A stretch of 26,969 nt of DNA from URNF01 sp045531495 (lineage in GTDB: Bacteria > Bacillota > Clostridia > Oscillospirales > Acutalibacteraceae), in NCBI GenBank assembly GCA_045531495.1, contig JAZSED010000039.1, positions 1-26,969 of the forward strand. Reading direction: 5' to 3'. Of the stretch, positions 1 through 6,289 are shown piece by piece. Made by a program: the position numbers and the translations under genes. A model generated the notes under the pieces. It was not told the origin of the DNA. It ran no database searches and saw only the letters and a list, made by a program, of their open reading frames with translations. Every line of letters begins with the position of its first letter. Position 1 is the stretch's first letter.

Positions 1-134
1 TATGCGTGCACGGTAGAGGTGGATTTAATGCCCGTAGCGGTACAGATTTCACGCACCGACGGCGGCACACCGTCCTGCGCACGTTCTTTCAGGAAGGAGA
101 GGACTTTTTGTTGTTTTTCGGTCAACGGTTTCAT
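1..134 (-). CDS. lexA: LexA repressor, N-terminal part (cut by window edge)
   Basis: Reading the minus strand from an ATG at 134 gives about 44 residues beginning MKPLTEKQQKVLSFLKERA and continuing through PPSVREI and STSTVH, which is the winged-helix DNA-binding head of Firmicute LexA proteins. LexA represses SOS genes and cleaves itself when RecA filaments form; the serine-lysine protease domain lies outside the window. A ribosome site (AAAGGATGG) precedes the ATG by a suitable distance. The gene has its own promoter and a LexA-box-like site upstream, consistent with autoregulation. The family call is firm for this short stretch; the remainder of the gene cannot be checked here. Confidence 0.88.
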   Translation of the reverse strand, partial: MKPLTEKQQKVLSFLKERAQDGVPPSVREICTATGIKSTSTVHA

Positions 135-166
135 AGGTCGTCCATCCTTTCACAATAGCAATCTTT

Positions 167-180
167 CGATAGTTTGTTCG
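167..180. promoter_or_regulatory. Candidate LexA (SOS) box in lexA leader
   Basis: The 14-mer CGATAGTTTGTTCG resembles the Gram-positive SOS box CGAAC-N4-GTTCG: one half (GTTCG) is perfect and the other matches at three of five positions. It lies between the lexA promoter and its start codon, where an autoregulatory operator is expected. The site is degenerate, so binding is an inference. Confidence 0.45.
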
Positions 181-215
181 TTTGAAATTATACGGATTTC
201 TCCGATGCTAACCAC

Positions 216-244
216 ATTATAACACATACTTTTTAAAAATGCAA
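216..244 (-). promoter_or_regulatory. lexA promoter
   Basis: On the minus strand, TTGCAT (244-239) and TATAAT (221-216) are separated by 17 bp, a near-consensus sigma-A promoter pointing at lexA. A second TATAAT at 192-187 lies immediately upstream of the LexA-like box but has a poor -35. Confidence 0.7.
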
Positions 245-333
245 ACATTTGTTTGGTGATTTTCGAAAATTTTTATTACAATTTATTCACACTTCGTTCA
301 CGCAAGCTTTTTGGAATGCTGTATACTGTAACC

Positions 334-430
334 GTACCCGAGAAAAGGGTATATTTCCCCTCCTCAACACCCCTTTAATGCAAGAGATAAGCCCCGCTTT
401 GTAAAAAAGCGGGGCTTATCCGTTTTTATG
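334..430 (+). ncRNA. Candidate small RNA between lexA and valS
   Basis: No open gene precedes the strong terminator at 386-427 on the plus strand, so something short should be transcribed here. A TATACT at 322-327 could be a -10 element; the best -35 (TTCACG, 297-302) is 19 bp away and weak. The predicted transcript of about 95 nt would have a short 5' hairpin (TACCC 335-339 with GGGTA 347-351), a C-rich single strand containing CCCCTCCTC (357-365) and CACCCC (368-373), and the terminator stem. C-rich loops that pair with ribosome-binding sites are known in Gram-positive regulatory RNAs of the RsaE/RoxS type; I claim similarity of architecture only. It could instead be the far end of a longer leader for valS. 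Confidence 0.4.
386..427 (+). terminator. Intrinsic terminator upstream of valS
   Basis: A perfect 15-bp stem (386-400 with 406-420, loop GTAAA) with a GC-rich core is followed by CGTTTTT. It stands about 65 bp before valS with no protein gene in front of it on this strand. Confidence 0.85.
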
Positions 431-445
431 CTTGATTTTTATATG

Positions 446-464
446 TATAATATGGTAATATAAT
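446..464 (+). promoter_or_regulatory. valS promoter -10 region
   Basis: Two TATAAT hexamers (446-451 and 459-464) lie between the preceding terminator and valS. Neither has a good -35 at 17 bp; TTGATT at 432-437 is the best nearby candidate (18 bp from TAATAT at 456-461). No T-box leader motif is seen, so valS does not appear to be tRNA-attenuated here. Confidence 0.45.
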
Positions 465-491
465 TGGGTATAGCCGAAAGGATGATGATAT

Positions 492-3203
492 ATGGCTGAA
501 AGAAAAGAACTCGCAAAGGTGTATGACCCGAAAGAGGTCGAAAAACGCATCTATGCTTTTTGGTCGGACGGCGGATATTTTCACGCTACCTCACACGCGA
601 AGGATGAAAACGGTGTCGAAAAGAAACCGTATACCATTGTGATGCCCCCTCCGAATATTACGGGTCAGCTGCACATGGGACATGCTCTTGATAACACCTT
701 GCAGGACATTCTGATTCGTTTCAGAAGAATGCAGGGCTACGAGGCTCTGTGGATGCCCGGCACCGACCACGCGTCTATTGCTACCGAAGCGAAGGTTGTA
801 GAAGCGATGCGCGAAGAAGGCGTTACCAAAGACATGCTCGGTCGTGACGGCTTTTTGGAGCGCGCCTGGGCGTGGAAAGAAAAATACGGTAACCGTATCG
901 TGAGCCAGCTCAAAACCATTGGTTCTTCTTGTGATTGGGAGCGTGAACGCTTCACGATGGATGAAGGCTGTTCTAATGCGGTCAAAGACGTGTTTATCCG
1001 TTTGTATGAACAAGGTCTTATCTACCGCGGCAGCCGTATGGTCAATTGGTGTACCAAATGTAAGACCTCTATCTCGGATGCTGAGGTGGAATACGAAGAG
1101 AAAGACGGCCATTTTTGGCATCTGCTGTATACCGTTAAGGAAACGGGTGAAAAGCTGGAGCTTGCTACAACCCGCCCCGAAACCATGCTGGGCGATACCG
1201 CGGTGGCTATCAATGCCGAAGACCCTCGCTATGCACATCTGCACGGTTGTCACGTGATTTTGCCGTTGCTTGACAAGGAAATCCCGATTGTGTGCGATGA
1301 ACACGCGGATATGACCAAAGGTACGGGTGTTGTGAAAATCACCCCCGCACACGACCCGAATGACTTTGAAGTGGGACAGCGCCACTCTTTGCCGATGGTG
1401 CGTGTGTTTACCTATGACGGTAAAATGACCGGTGCTAACGACAAAGCGGTTGCGGACGAGCTGTTTGTAAGCGGCAAAGCCGCAGCGGATGAGCCGCTGG
1501 TGCTTGACTGCGGTAAATATGCGGGATTAACCGCATTGGAAGCGCGCAAGGCGATTCTTGCCGATTTGGAAGCAGGCGGTTATCTCAAGGAGACCGAAGA
1601 CCGTAAACACGACGTGGGCACTTGCTACCGCTGTCACAGCACCATTGAACCGATGATTTCTAAACAATGGTTTGTGAAAATGGAACCGCTTGCTAAACCT
1701 GCTATTGAAGCAGTGGAAAAAGGTGAAATCACTTTTGTGCCCGAACGCTTTACCAAAAACTACTTGAATTGGATGCGCGGTACACGCGATTGGTGTATTT
1801 CCCGTCAGCTGTGGTGGGGTCACCGTATCCCTGCGTGGTACTGCGCAGATTGCGGCGAGACCGTTGTGGCGAAGGAAGCGCCTGCTGTATGTCCGAAATG
1901 CGGCAGTGTGCATTTGGCACAGGATGAGGATACGCTGGATACTTGGTTCTCCTCTGCACTGTGGCCGTTCTCCACGATGGGTTGGCCCGAACAGACCGCA
2001 GAACTTGACTATTTCTATCCCACCGATACCCTCGTAACAGGTTACGATATTATCGGCTTCTGGGTCAGTCGTATGATTTTCTCCGGACTTGCTTATACGG
2101 GCAAAGCACCGTTTAAAACGGTACTGATTCACGGTCTTGTGCGTGACGCGCAGGGCAGAAAAATGTCCAAGTCTTTGGGTAACGGCGTTGACCCGCTTGA
2201 GGTTATTGAAGAATTCGGCGCGGATGCGTTGCGCTTTATGCTCGCAACCGGTAACAGCCCCGGTAACGATATGCGCTATATCCCCGAAAAGGTGGAATCC
2301 TCCCGTAACTTTGCGAACAAGCTGTGGAACGCTTCCCGCTTCATTATGATGAACCTCGGGGACAAGGATATTGCACTCGGTCTGCCCGCAGAACTGACCA
2401 TGGCGGATAAGTGGATTTTGTCTAAGCTTAACACCTTGATTGCGGCTGTCACCGATAACCTTGAAAAATTCGAGCTTGGTATCGCGGTGCAGAAGCTGTA
2501 TGACTTTATTTGGGACGATTTCTGTGATTGGTATATTGAACTGTGTAAAGTACGTTTACAGGGTGACGGCGGGGAAGACGCTTGCCGTGTGTTGGTATAC
2601 GTGATGACCGCGATGTTGCAACTTCTGCATCCCTTTATGCCGTTCATCACCGAAGAAATTTGGCAGTCCTTGCCGCACGAAGGTGAAACGCTGATGTGTA
2701 CCAAGTGGCCCGTATACGATGCTGACTTGGAATTTGCGGCTGAGGAACAGGAAATGGAACGCATTATGAATGCGATTCGTGCCATCCGTAATCGCCGTGC
2801 CGAAATGAACGTACCGCCGTCCCGTAAAGCGGAGGTGTTCGTAGAGACTGCGTTTGCAGACACCTTTACGGTGGGTACGCCCTTCCTGCAGAAGCTGGCT
2901 TCTGCCGCTAACGTGCAGGTAGGTGACCGCTTTGACGTGGACGGTGCTGTGAGCATCGTTACGCCTGATGCGACCATCAAAATTCCGATGGCGGAATTGG
3001 TGGACCTCGATGCGGAACGTGCACGTCTTAACAAGGAAAAAGAAAACCTGCAAAAACAGTTGGACAGTGTGATGGCGCGCCTGAACAATAAGGCATTTAC
3101 CGATAAAGCGCCCGCCGCGGTTGTAGAAAATAACCGTGCAACCGCCGCTAAATTGCAAGAGCAGATTCATCTGCTTGACGAAAGCATTGCGCAGTTAGGA
3201 TAA
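492..3203 (+). CDS. valS: Valine--tRNA ligase
   Basis: Charges tRNA-Val with valine in the cytosol. The 903-residue protein is close to the usual bacterial length (about 880). The class I signature HIGH appears as HMGH at residues 61-64, and KMSKS at 557-561. Between them are the CP1 editing region and two pairs of zinc-ligand cysteines (C378/C381 in CYRCH, then C451/C454 and C467/C470). The PPPNITGQLHMGH context and the C-terminal coiled-coil arm (about 830-903, rich in Leu/Lys/Glu/Gln) distinguish ValRS from IleRS and LeuRS. The start is set by AAAGGA at 477-482 before the ATG. It is monocistronic: terminators lie on both sides. A tRNA-Val gene lies about 1.4 kb downstream on the other strand. 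Confidence 0.98.
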   Translation: MAERKELAKVYDPKEVEKRIYAFWSDGGYFHATSHAKDENGVEKKPYTIVMPPPNITGQLHMGHALDNTLQDILIRFRRMQGYEALWMPGTDHASIATEAKVVEAMREEGVTKDMLGRDGFLERAWAWKEKYGNRIVSQLKTIGSSCDWERERFTMDEGCSNAVKDVFIRLYEQGLIYRGSRMVNWCTKCKTSISDAEVEYEEKDGHFWHLLYTVKETGEKLELATTRPETMLGDTAVAINAEDPRYAHLHGCHVILPLLDKEIPIVCDEHADMTKGTGVVKITPAHDPNDFEVGQRHSLPMVRVFTYDGKMTGANDKAVADELFVSGKAAADEPLVLDCGKYAGLTALEARKAILADLEAGGYLKETEDRKHDVGTCYRCHSTIEPMISKQWFVKMEPLAKPAIEAVEKGEITFVPERFTKNYLNWMRGTRDWCISRQLWWGHRIPAWYCADCGETVVAKEAPAVCPKCGSVHLAQDEDTLDTWFSSALWPFSTMGWPEQTAELDYFYPTDTLVTGYDIIGFWVSRMIFSGLAYTGKAPFKTVLIHGLVRDAQGRKMSKSLGNGVDPLEVIEEFGADALRFMLATGNSPGNDMRYIPEKVESSRNFANKLWNASRFIMMNLGDKDIALGLPAELTMADKWILSKLNTLIAAVTDNLEKFELGIAVQKLYDFIWDDFCDWYIELCKVRLQGDGGEDACRVLVYVMTAMLQLLHPFMPFITEEIWQSLPHEGETLMCTKWPVYDADLEFAAEEQEMERIMNAIRAIRNRRAEMNVPPSRKAEVFVETAFADTFTVGTPFLQKLASAANVQVGDRFDVDGAVSIVTPDATIKIPMAELVDLDAERARLNKEKENLQKQLDSVMARLNNKAFTDKAPAAVVENNRATAAKLQEQIHLLDESIAQLG

Positions 3204-3207
3204 AACA

Positions 3208-3245
3208 AAAACACGGTACAAACGAAGGTTTGTACCGTGTTTTTA
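3208..3245. terminator. Bidirectional terminator between valS and ddh
   Basis: A 14-bp stem (3210-3223 with 3228-3241, loop GAAG) is followed by a T-run on the plus strand and preceded by AAAACAAAAA, which is a T-run on the minus strand. It can therefore end both of the convergent genes. Confidence 0.9.
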
Positions 3246-3251
3246 TTTGTT

Positions 3252-4238
3252 TTACAGTAATTCTTTTATAAGCTCCGCATACGGTTTTGCGGAAAGGTAA
3301 GCAGGGGGGACGTCGAACACGGTTTTACAACCGTAGTTGCCTTCCTGTTGTAAACGCGCAACCGCTCTGGCGTATGCCACGATAACCGATGCGGTAAATT
3401 CGGGGTTGGAATCCAGCTTTAAGCTGTACTCAATCACGTGATTGTGACAGTTGTCTTTACCCGTTTTACCCGTGCGGATAACAAAACCGCCGTGGGGGAT
3501 ACCGCTGTGGTCGCGGTCTAATTCTTCTTTTGTAATGAAATGCACCGTGGTATCATAATCGGCAAAATAATTGGGCATTTCCTTGATTTCTTTTTCAATA
3601 CGCGCGGTGTCGGCACCTTCTGCCGCAACTACAAAACATTCGCGCAAATGTTTTTCACGTGTAGAAAGGGTGGGCTCGCTGCCGCTGCGCACCGCGTCTA
3701 AAGCGGCGTCAACGGGGATGGTGTATTGTTTGGCATCTACTACCCCGTCGATACGGCGGATAGCGTCCGAGTGTCCCTGGCTGACACCTTTGCCCCAGAA
3801 GGTGTAGTCTTTGCCGTCGGGGAGGATAGCACCTGCATACAGACGGTTTACCGAGAACATACCGGGGTCCCAACCCACCGAAATCATCGCGGTGTGACCG
3901 CCTTTTTTTGCCGCGGCATCCACGTTTGCAAAATGCTCAGGGATTTTCGCGTGGGTGTCAAAGCTGTCCACGACGGGGAACAGCGCCGCCAACGCAGGCG
4001 TCTGTTCGGGCAGGTCGGTAGCACTGCCGCCGCAGAGAATCATTACGTCAATTTTGTTCTTCCATTCCGCTACCGTGTCCACGTGACAAACGGGAACGCC
4101 CGCTGTTGCGATGGTAAGGGTGGAAGGGTCACGACGGGTAAACACCGCCGCCAAAGACATATCGGCGTTTTGTTTAATTGCGCTTTCAATGCCGCGTCCC
4201 AAATTACCGTATCCGAAAATACCGATTCTGATGCTCAT
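3252..4238 (-). CDS. ddh: meso-Diaminopimelate D-dehydrogenase
   Basis: Catalyses NADPH-dependent reductive amination of L-2-amino-6-oxopimelate (from tetrahydrodipicolinate) to meso-diaminopimelate, a one-step route to lysine and peptidoglycan cross-links. The 328-residue length is typical. The N-terminal Rossmann motif GYGNLGRG (residues 9-16) binds NADP. The substrate-domain signatures SVGWDPGMFSVNR, FWGKGVSQGHSDA and IPHGGFVIRTG match the family exemplified by the Corynebacterium enzyme. The start is fixed by TTGGAGG just upstream of the ATG. The gene is alone, with its own strong promoter, and shares a bidirectional terminator with valS. Its presence implies meso-DAP peptidoglycan. Confidence 0.96.
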   Translation of the reverse strand: MSIRIGIFGYGNLGRGIESAIKQNADMSLAAVFTRRDPSTLTIATAGVPVCHVDTVAEWKNKIDVMILCGGSATDLPEQTPALAALFPVVDSFDTHAKIPEHFANVDAAAKKGGHTAMISVGWDPGMFSVNRLYAGAILPDGKDYTFWGKGVSQGHSDAIRRIDGVVDAKQYTIPVDAALDAVRSGSEPTLSTREKHLRECFVVAAEGADTARIEKEIKEMPNYFADYDTTVHFITKEELDRDHSGIPHGGFVIRTGKTGKDNCHNHVIEYSLKLDSNPEFTASVIVAYARAVARLQQEGNYGCKTVFDVPPAYLSAKPYAELIKELL

Positions 4239-4279
4239 ACAACGCCTCCAATTAGGATGTAGAAATAAAATATACCAAT

Positions 4280-4308
4280 GTTATAGCATATATGCGGTGG
4301 AATTTCAA
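4280..4308 (-). promoter_or_regulatory. ddh promoter
   Basis: On the minus strand TTGAAA (4308-4303) and TATAAC (4285-4280) are exactly 17 bp apart. Just upstream lie A/T tracts and a 21-bp tandem repeat that could act as an UP-element or activator site. Confidence 0.75.
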
Positions 4309-4315
4309 GAAAAAG

Positions 4316-4357
4316 TTAGGGAGAGATAAAAAGAGATTAGGGAGAGATAAAAAGAGA
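4316..4357. repeat. Two perfect 21-bp tandem repeats
   Basis: The unit TTAGGGAGAGATAAAAAGAGA occurs twice head to tail (4316-4336, 4337-4357). The array starts 8 bp upstream of the ddh -35. The A5 tracts recur at about 4312, 4330 and 4351, so they are spaced by roughly two helical turns. Confidence 0.9.
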
Positions 4358-4358
4358 T

Positions 4359-4424
4359 ACCCTTGTCTTGGCTCCCCTTGTCAGGGGAGCTGGATTTTTG
4401 CGAAAGCAAAAAGACTGAGGGGTA
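4359..4424. repeat. Hairpin-rich dispersed repeat element (candidate)
   Basis: The stretch contains a stem GCTCCCC/GGGGAGC (4371-4377 with 4384-4390), a second stem TTTTTGC/GCAAAAA closed by a GAAA loop (4395-4401 with 4406-4412), and a tail GACTGAGGGG (4413-4422) that can pair partly with CCCTTGTC at 4360-4367, giving a cloverleaf-like fold. From memory, elements with GGCTCCCCTTGTCAGGGGAGC...GACTGAGGGG are dispersed in many clostridial genomes. Only one copy is in this window, so its repetitive nature is an inference. The short minus-strand reading frame across it is not a gene. Confidence 0.55.
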
Positions 4425-4578
4425 GTTATAACAATAAGATATGTCGTAAGATGCGTCGCTAACGGACTCTTTTGGTTTTCTTGTGTCAACTTACGTGTAT
4501 TCAAGGTCGCGGGTACGCGCAAAACCTGAGGAAAATCCGCGGGCGGATTTTCGGGTTCTGCGTCGATAAGTGTGCATC
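4425..4578. other. Non-coding stretch with a perfect inverted repeat
   Basis: No convincing gene is seen. It contains a perfect 10-bp inverted repeat GAAAATCCGC/GCGGATTTTC with a 2-base centre (4531-4552) lacking a T-run, and a 12-bp match (4457-4468) to the 3' part of the adjacent tRNA gene (4625-4636). It looks like eroded repeat or element debris. Confidence 0.5.
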
Positions 4579-4618
4579 AAAAGCAAAAAGCCACCCGTAT
4601 GGGTGGCTTTTTGCTTTT
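4579..4618 (-). terminator. tRNA-Val terminator
   Basis: An 18-bp stem (4579-4596 with 4601-4618) with a GCCACCC/GGGTGGC core ends in GGCTTTTTGCTTTT on the minus strand. It begins exactly at the 3'-terminal A of the encoded CCA of the tRNA. Confidence 0.85.
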
Positions 4619-4693
4619 GGTGGACGCTAACGGACTTGAACCGCTGACCCTTCGCACGTCAAGCGAAAGCTCTACCAGCTGAGCTAAGCGTCC
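4618..4693 (-). tRNA. tRNA-Val (anticodon GAC), CCA encoded
   Basis: The minus strand folds into a standard 76-nt cloverleaf. The acceptor stem is GGACGCT/AGCGTCC, the D arm is GCTC/GAGC around AGCTGGTA, the anticodon stem TTCGC/GCGAA carries the loop TTGACGT (anticodon GAC, reading GUC/GUU valine codons), and the T arm is AGCGG-TTCAAGT-CCGTT (one G-T pair). The discriminator A and CCA are encoded (4621-4618). It has its own promoter and terminator and so is a single-gene unit. Confidence 0.95.
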
Positions 4694-4705
4694 GCAACAG
4701 TGCTT

Positions 4706-4734
4706 AGTATATATGAATTTATTGCCAATGTCAA
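4706..4734 (-). promoter_or_regulatory. tRNA-Val promoter
   Basis: On the minus strand TTGACA (4734-4729) and TATACT (4711-4706) are separated by 17 bp, placing the start of transcription about 6 nt before the mature tRNA 5' end. This is a near-perfect sigma-A promoter. Confidence 0.9.
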
Positions 4735-4793
4735 GTCCTAATTTGGTGAAAATGTAGATAATATTTTATTTTTGCAATTTTTTAAAATAATTC

Positions 4794-4822
4794 TTGCATT
4801 TTTGCATAAAATGTATTAGTAT
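4794..4822 (+). promoter_or_regulatory. Aminotransferase promoter
   Basis: TTGCAT (4794-4799), 17 bp, then TAGTAT (4817-4822), in an AT-rich region about 50 bp upstream of the start codon and divergent from the tRNA promoter. Confidence 0.55.
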
Positions 4823-4871
4823 ATATACAATGTTTTTTAGGTTTGTGAATTTTGGAGGCGTTTTAATTTCA

Positions 4872-6146
4872 ATGGAAGAGCTGAAACAGTTATCAAAATC
4901 CGTTTTGGAACAGCGTTTGCAGGAACTGAAAGCGGAATATGCAGAATATAAAGCAAAAGGGCTGCAGTTGGATATGTCCCGCGGTAAACCCGGTCCCGAA
5001 CAGTTGGATATTACCGTAGATATGCTGCATTGCCTGAATGAAGAAGACGGCTATGCGGCAATAGGCAACATCGACACCCGTAACTACGGTGTGGTAGACG
5101 GCATTCTTGAGGCCAAGCAGATGTTTGCGGATATTTTCGGTGTAGACGTTGATAATGTCCTTGTCGGCGGCAACTCAAGTTTGAATATGATGTTTGATTA
5201 TATTGCGACTGCATATGCAAAGGGTATTTGCGGCGAAGAGCCGTGGCTGAAGCAGGGCAAGGTCAAGTTTTTGTGCCCTGCGCCCGGGTATGACCGCCAT
5301 TTTGCCGTAACACAGTTTTTTGATATTGAACTTGTTACCGTGCCGATGACCGAAAAAGGCCCCGATATGGATATGGTAGAGGAATTGGTAAAAGACCCGC
5401 TTGTGAAAGGTATGTGGTCTGTACCTATGTATTCTAACCCTACCGGCATCACCTATGCAGATGAAACGGTAAAACGTTTGGCGGCGCTGAAACCTGCGGC
5501 GAAGGATTTTCGTATTATGTGGGATAACGCCTATTGCGTACACCACCTGTACGATACGCCCGACCGTTTGTTGAATCTCTTTACAGAGGCACAAAAGGTA
5601 GGGAATGAGGACATTGTCGTGATGTTTACCTCTACATCTAAAATCAGCTTCCCCGGTGCGGGTGTGGCGGCGTTAGCGGCAAGTGAAGCCAATCTGAAAG
5701 ACATTAAAGCGCGTATGACCGTGCAGACCATCGGTCCCGATAAACTCAATATGTTGCGTCACGTGCGGTATTTCAAAAACGTGGAAGGTATCGCGGCGCA
5801 TATGCGCCGTCACGCGGAATTTCTGCGTCCGAAATTCGAAATGGTACTGCGCGTGCTGGATGCTCGCTTGGCGGGCAAAGGGGTTGCCGCTTGGCATTCT
5901 CCCCGCGGCGGTTATTTTGTCAGTGTTAACCTTATGGCGGGTTGCGCAAAAGAAACCCACCGCCTTTTGAAAGAGGCGGGTGTTACCTTGACGGGCGCGG
6001 GTGCGACCTATCCTTACGGTAAAGACCCGAACGACTCCAATCTGCGTATCGCACCGTCCTATCCGTCTCCCGCGGAGTTGGAAGTGGCAATGGAAATGTT
6101 CTGTATCTGTGCCGAAATGGCGGCTATTGAAAAAATGTTAGCATAA
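4872..6146 (+). CDS. PLP-dependent aminotransferase, aspartate aminotransferase-like (subgroup Ic type)
   Basis: A 424-residue fold-type I aminotransferase. The PLP-binding lysine is K257 in TSTSKISFPGAG. YSNPTG and IMWDNAY (the Asp that contacts the pyridine nitrogen) are present, and RIAPSYP near the C terminus holds the substrate-carboxylate arginine. The GKPGPEQLD and NYGVVDGILEAK segments resemble the bacterial aspartate aminotransferase group exemplified by Mycobacterium (PF12897 type), so L-aspartate + 2-oxoglutarate is the probable reaction; substrate specificity is not proven by sequence. I start at the ATG at 4872, preceded by GGAGG (4854-4858) with a rather long 13-nt gap. An upstream in-frame ATG at 4794 overlaps the promoter and is rejected. 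Own promoter and terminator: a single-gene unit. Confidence 0.85.
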   Translation: MEELKQLSKSVLEQRLQELKAEYAEYKAKGLQLDMSRGKPGPEQLDITVDMLHCLNEEDGYAAIGNIDTRNYGVVDGILEAKQMFADIFGVDVDNVLVGGNSSLNMMFDYIATAYAKGICGEEPWLKQGKVKFLCPAPGYDRHFAVTQFFDIELVTVPMTEKGPDMDMVEELVKDPLVKGMWSVPMYSNPTGITYADETVKRLAALKPAAKDFRIMWDNAYCVHHLYDTPDRLLNLFTEAQKVGNEDIVVMFTSTSKISFPGAGVAALAASEANLKDIKARMTVQTIGPDKLNMLRHVRYFKNVEGIAAHMRRHAEFLRPKFEMVLRVLDARLAGKGVAAWHSPRGGYFVSVNLMAGCAKETHRLLKEAGVTLTGAGATYPYGKDPNDSNLRIAPSYPSPAELEVAMEMFCICAEMAAIEKMLA

Positions 6147-6155
6147 TTTTTCAGA

Positions 6156-6184
6156 AAAGCGTCCTGCGGGACGCTTTCTCTTTT
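6156..6184 (+). terminator. Terminator after aminotransferase
   Basis: A 9-bp stem AAAGCGTCC/GGACGCTTT (6156-6164 with 6169-6177, loop TGCG) is followed by CTCTTTT. Confidence 0.85.
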
Positions 6185-6204
6185 GTGATTTTTTTGCGTT
6201 TTCG

Positions 6205-6233
6205 TTGACTTTTATATATATTTAATGTATAAT
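6205..6233 (+). promoter_or_regulatory. secDF promoter
   Basis: TTGACT (6205-6210), 17 bp, TATAAT (6228-6233). The leader before secD contains a small CGTGG/CCACG hairpin around 6245-6264. Confidence 0.88.
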
Positions 6234-6289
6234 TTACCTATTAACGTGGTGCGTTGTCTCCACGCGAGCTATTTTTGGAGGATGTATTG

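Noticed and set aside
222..491. T-box riboswitch in front of valS
   Set aside because: The conserved AGGGTGGNACCGCG-type antiterminator sequence is absent; the only hairpin is a plain terminator upstream of the valS -10 region.
591..1385. 264-residue minus-strand open frame inside valS
   Set aside because: It is fully antisense to a certain ValRS gene, has no recognisable motif and no ribosome site; it is a codon-bias shadow.
4337..4522. 61-residue minus-strand open frame over the repeats
   Set aside because: It runs through the tandem repeat and hairpin element with no ribosome site; repeat-derived, not a gene.
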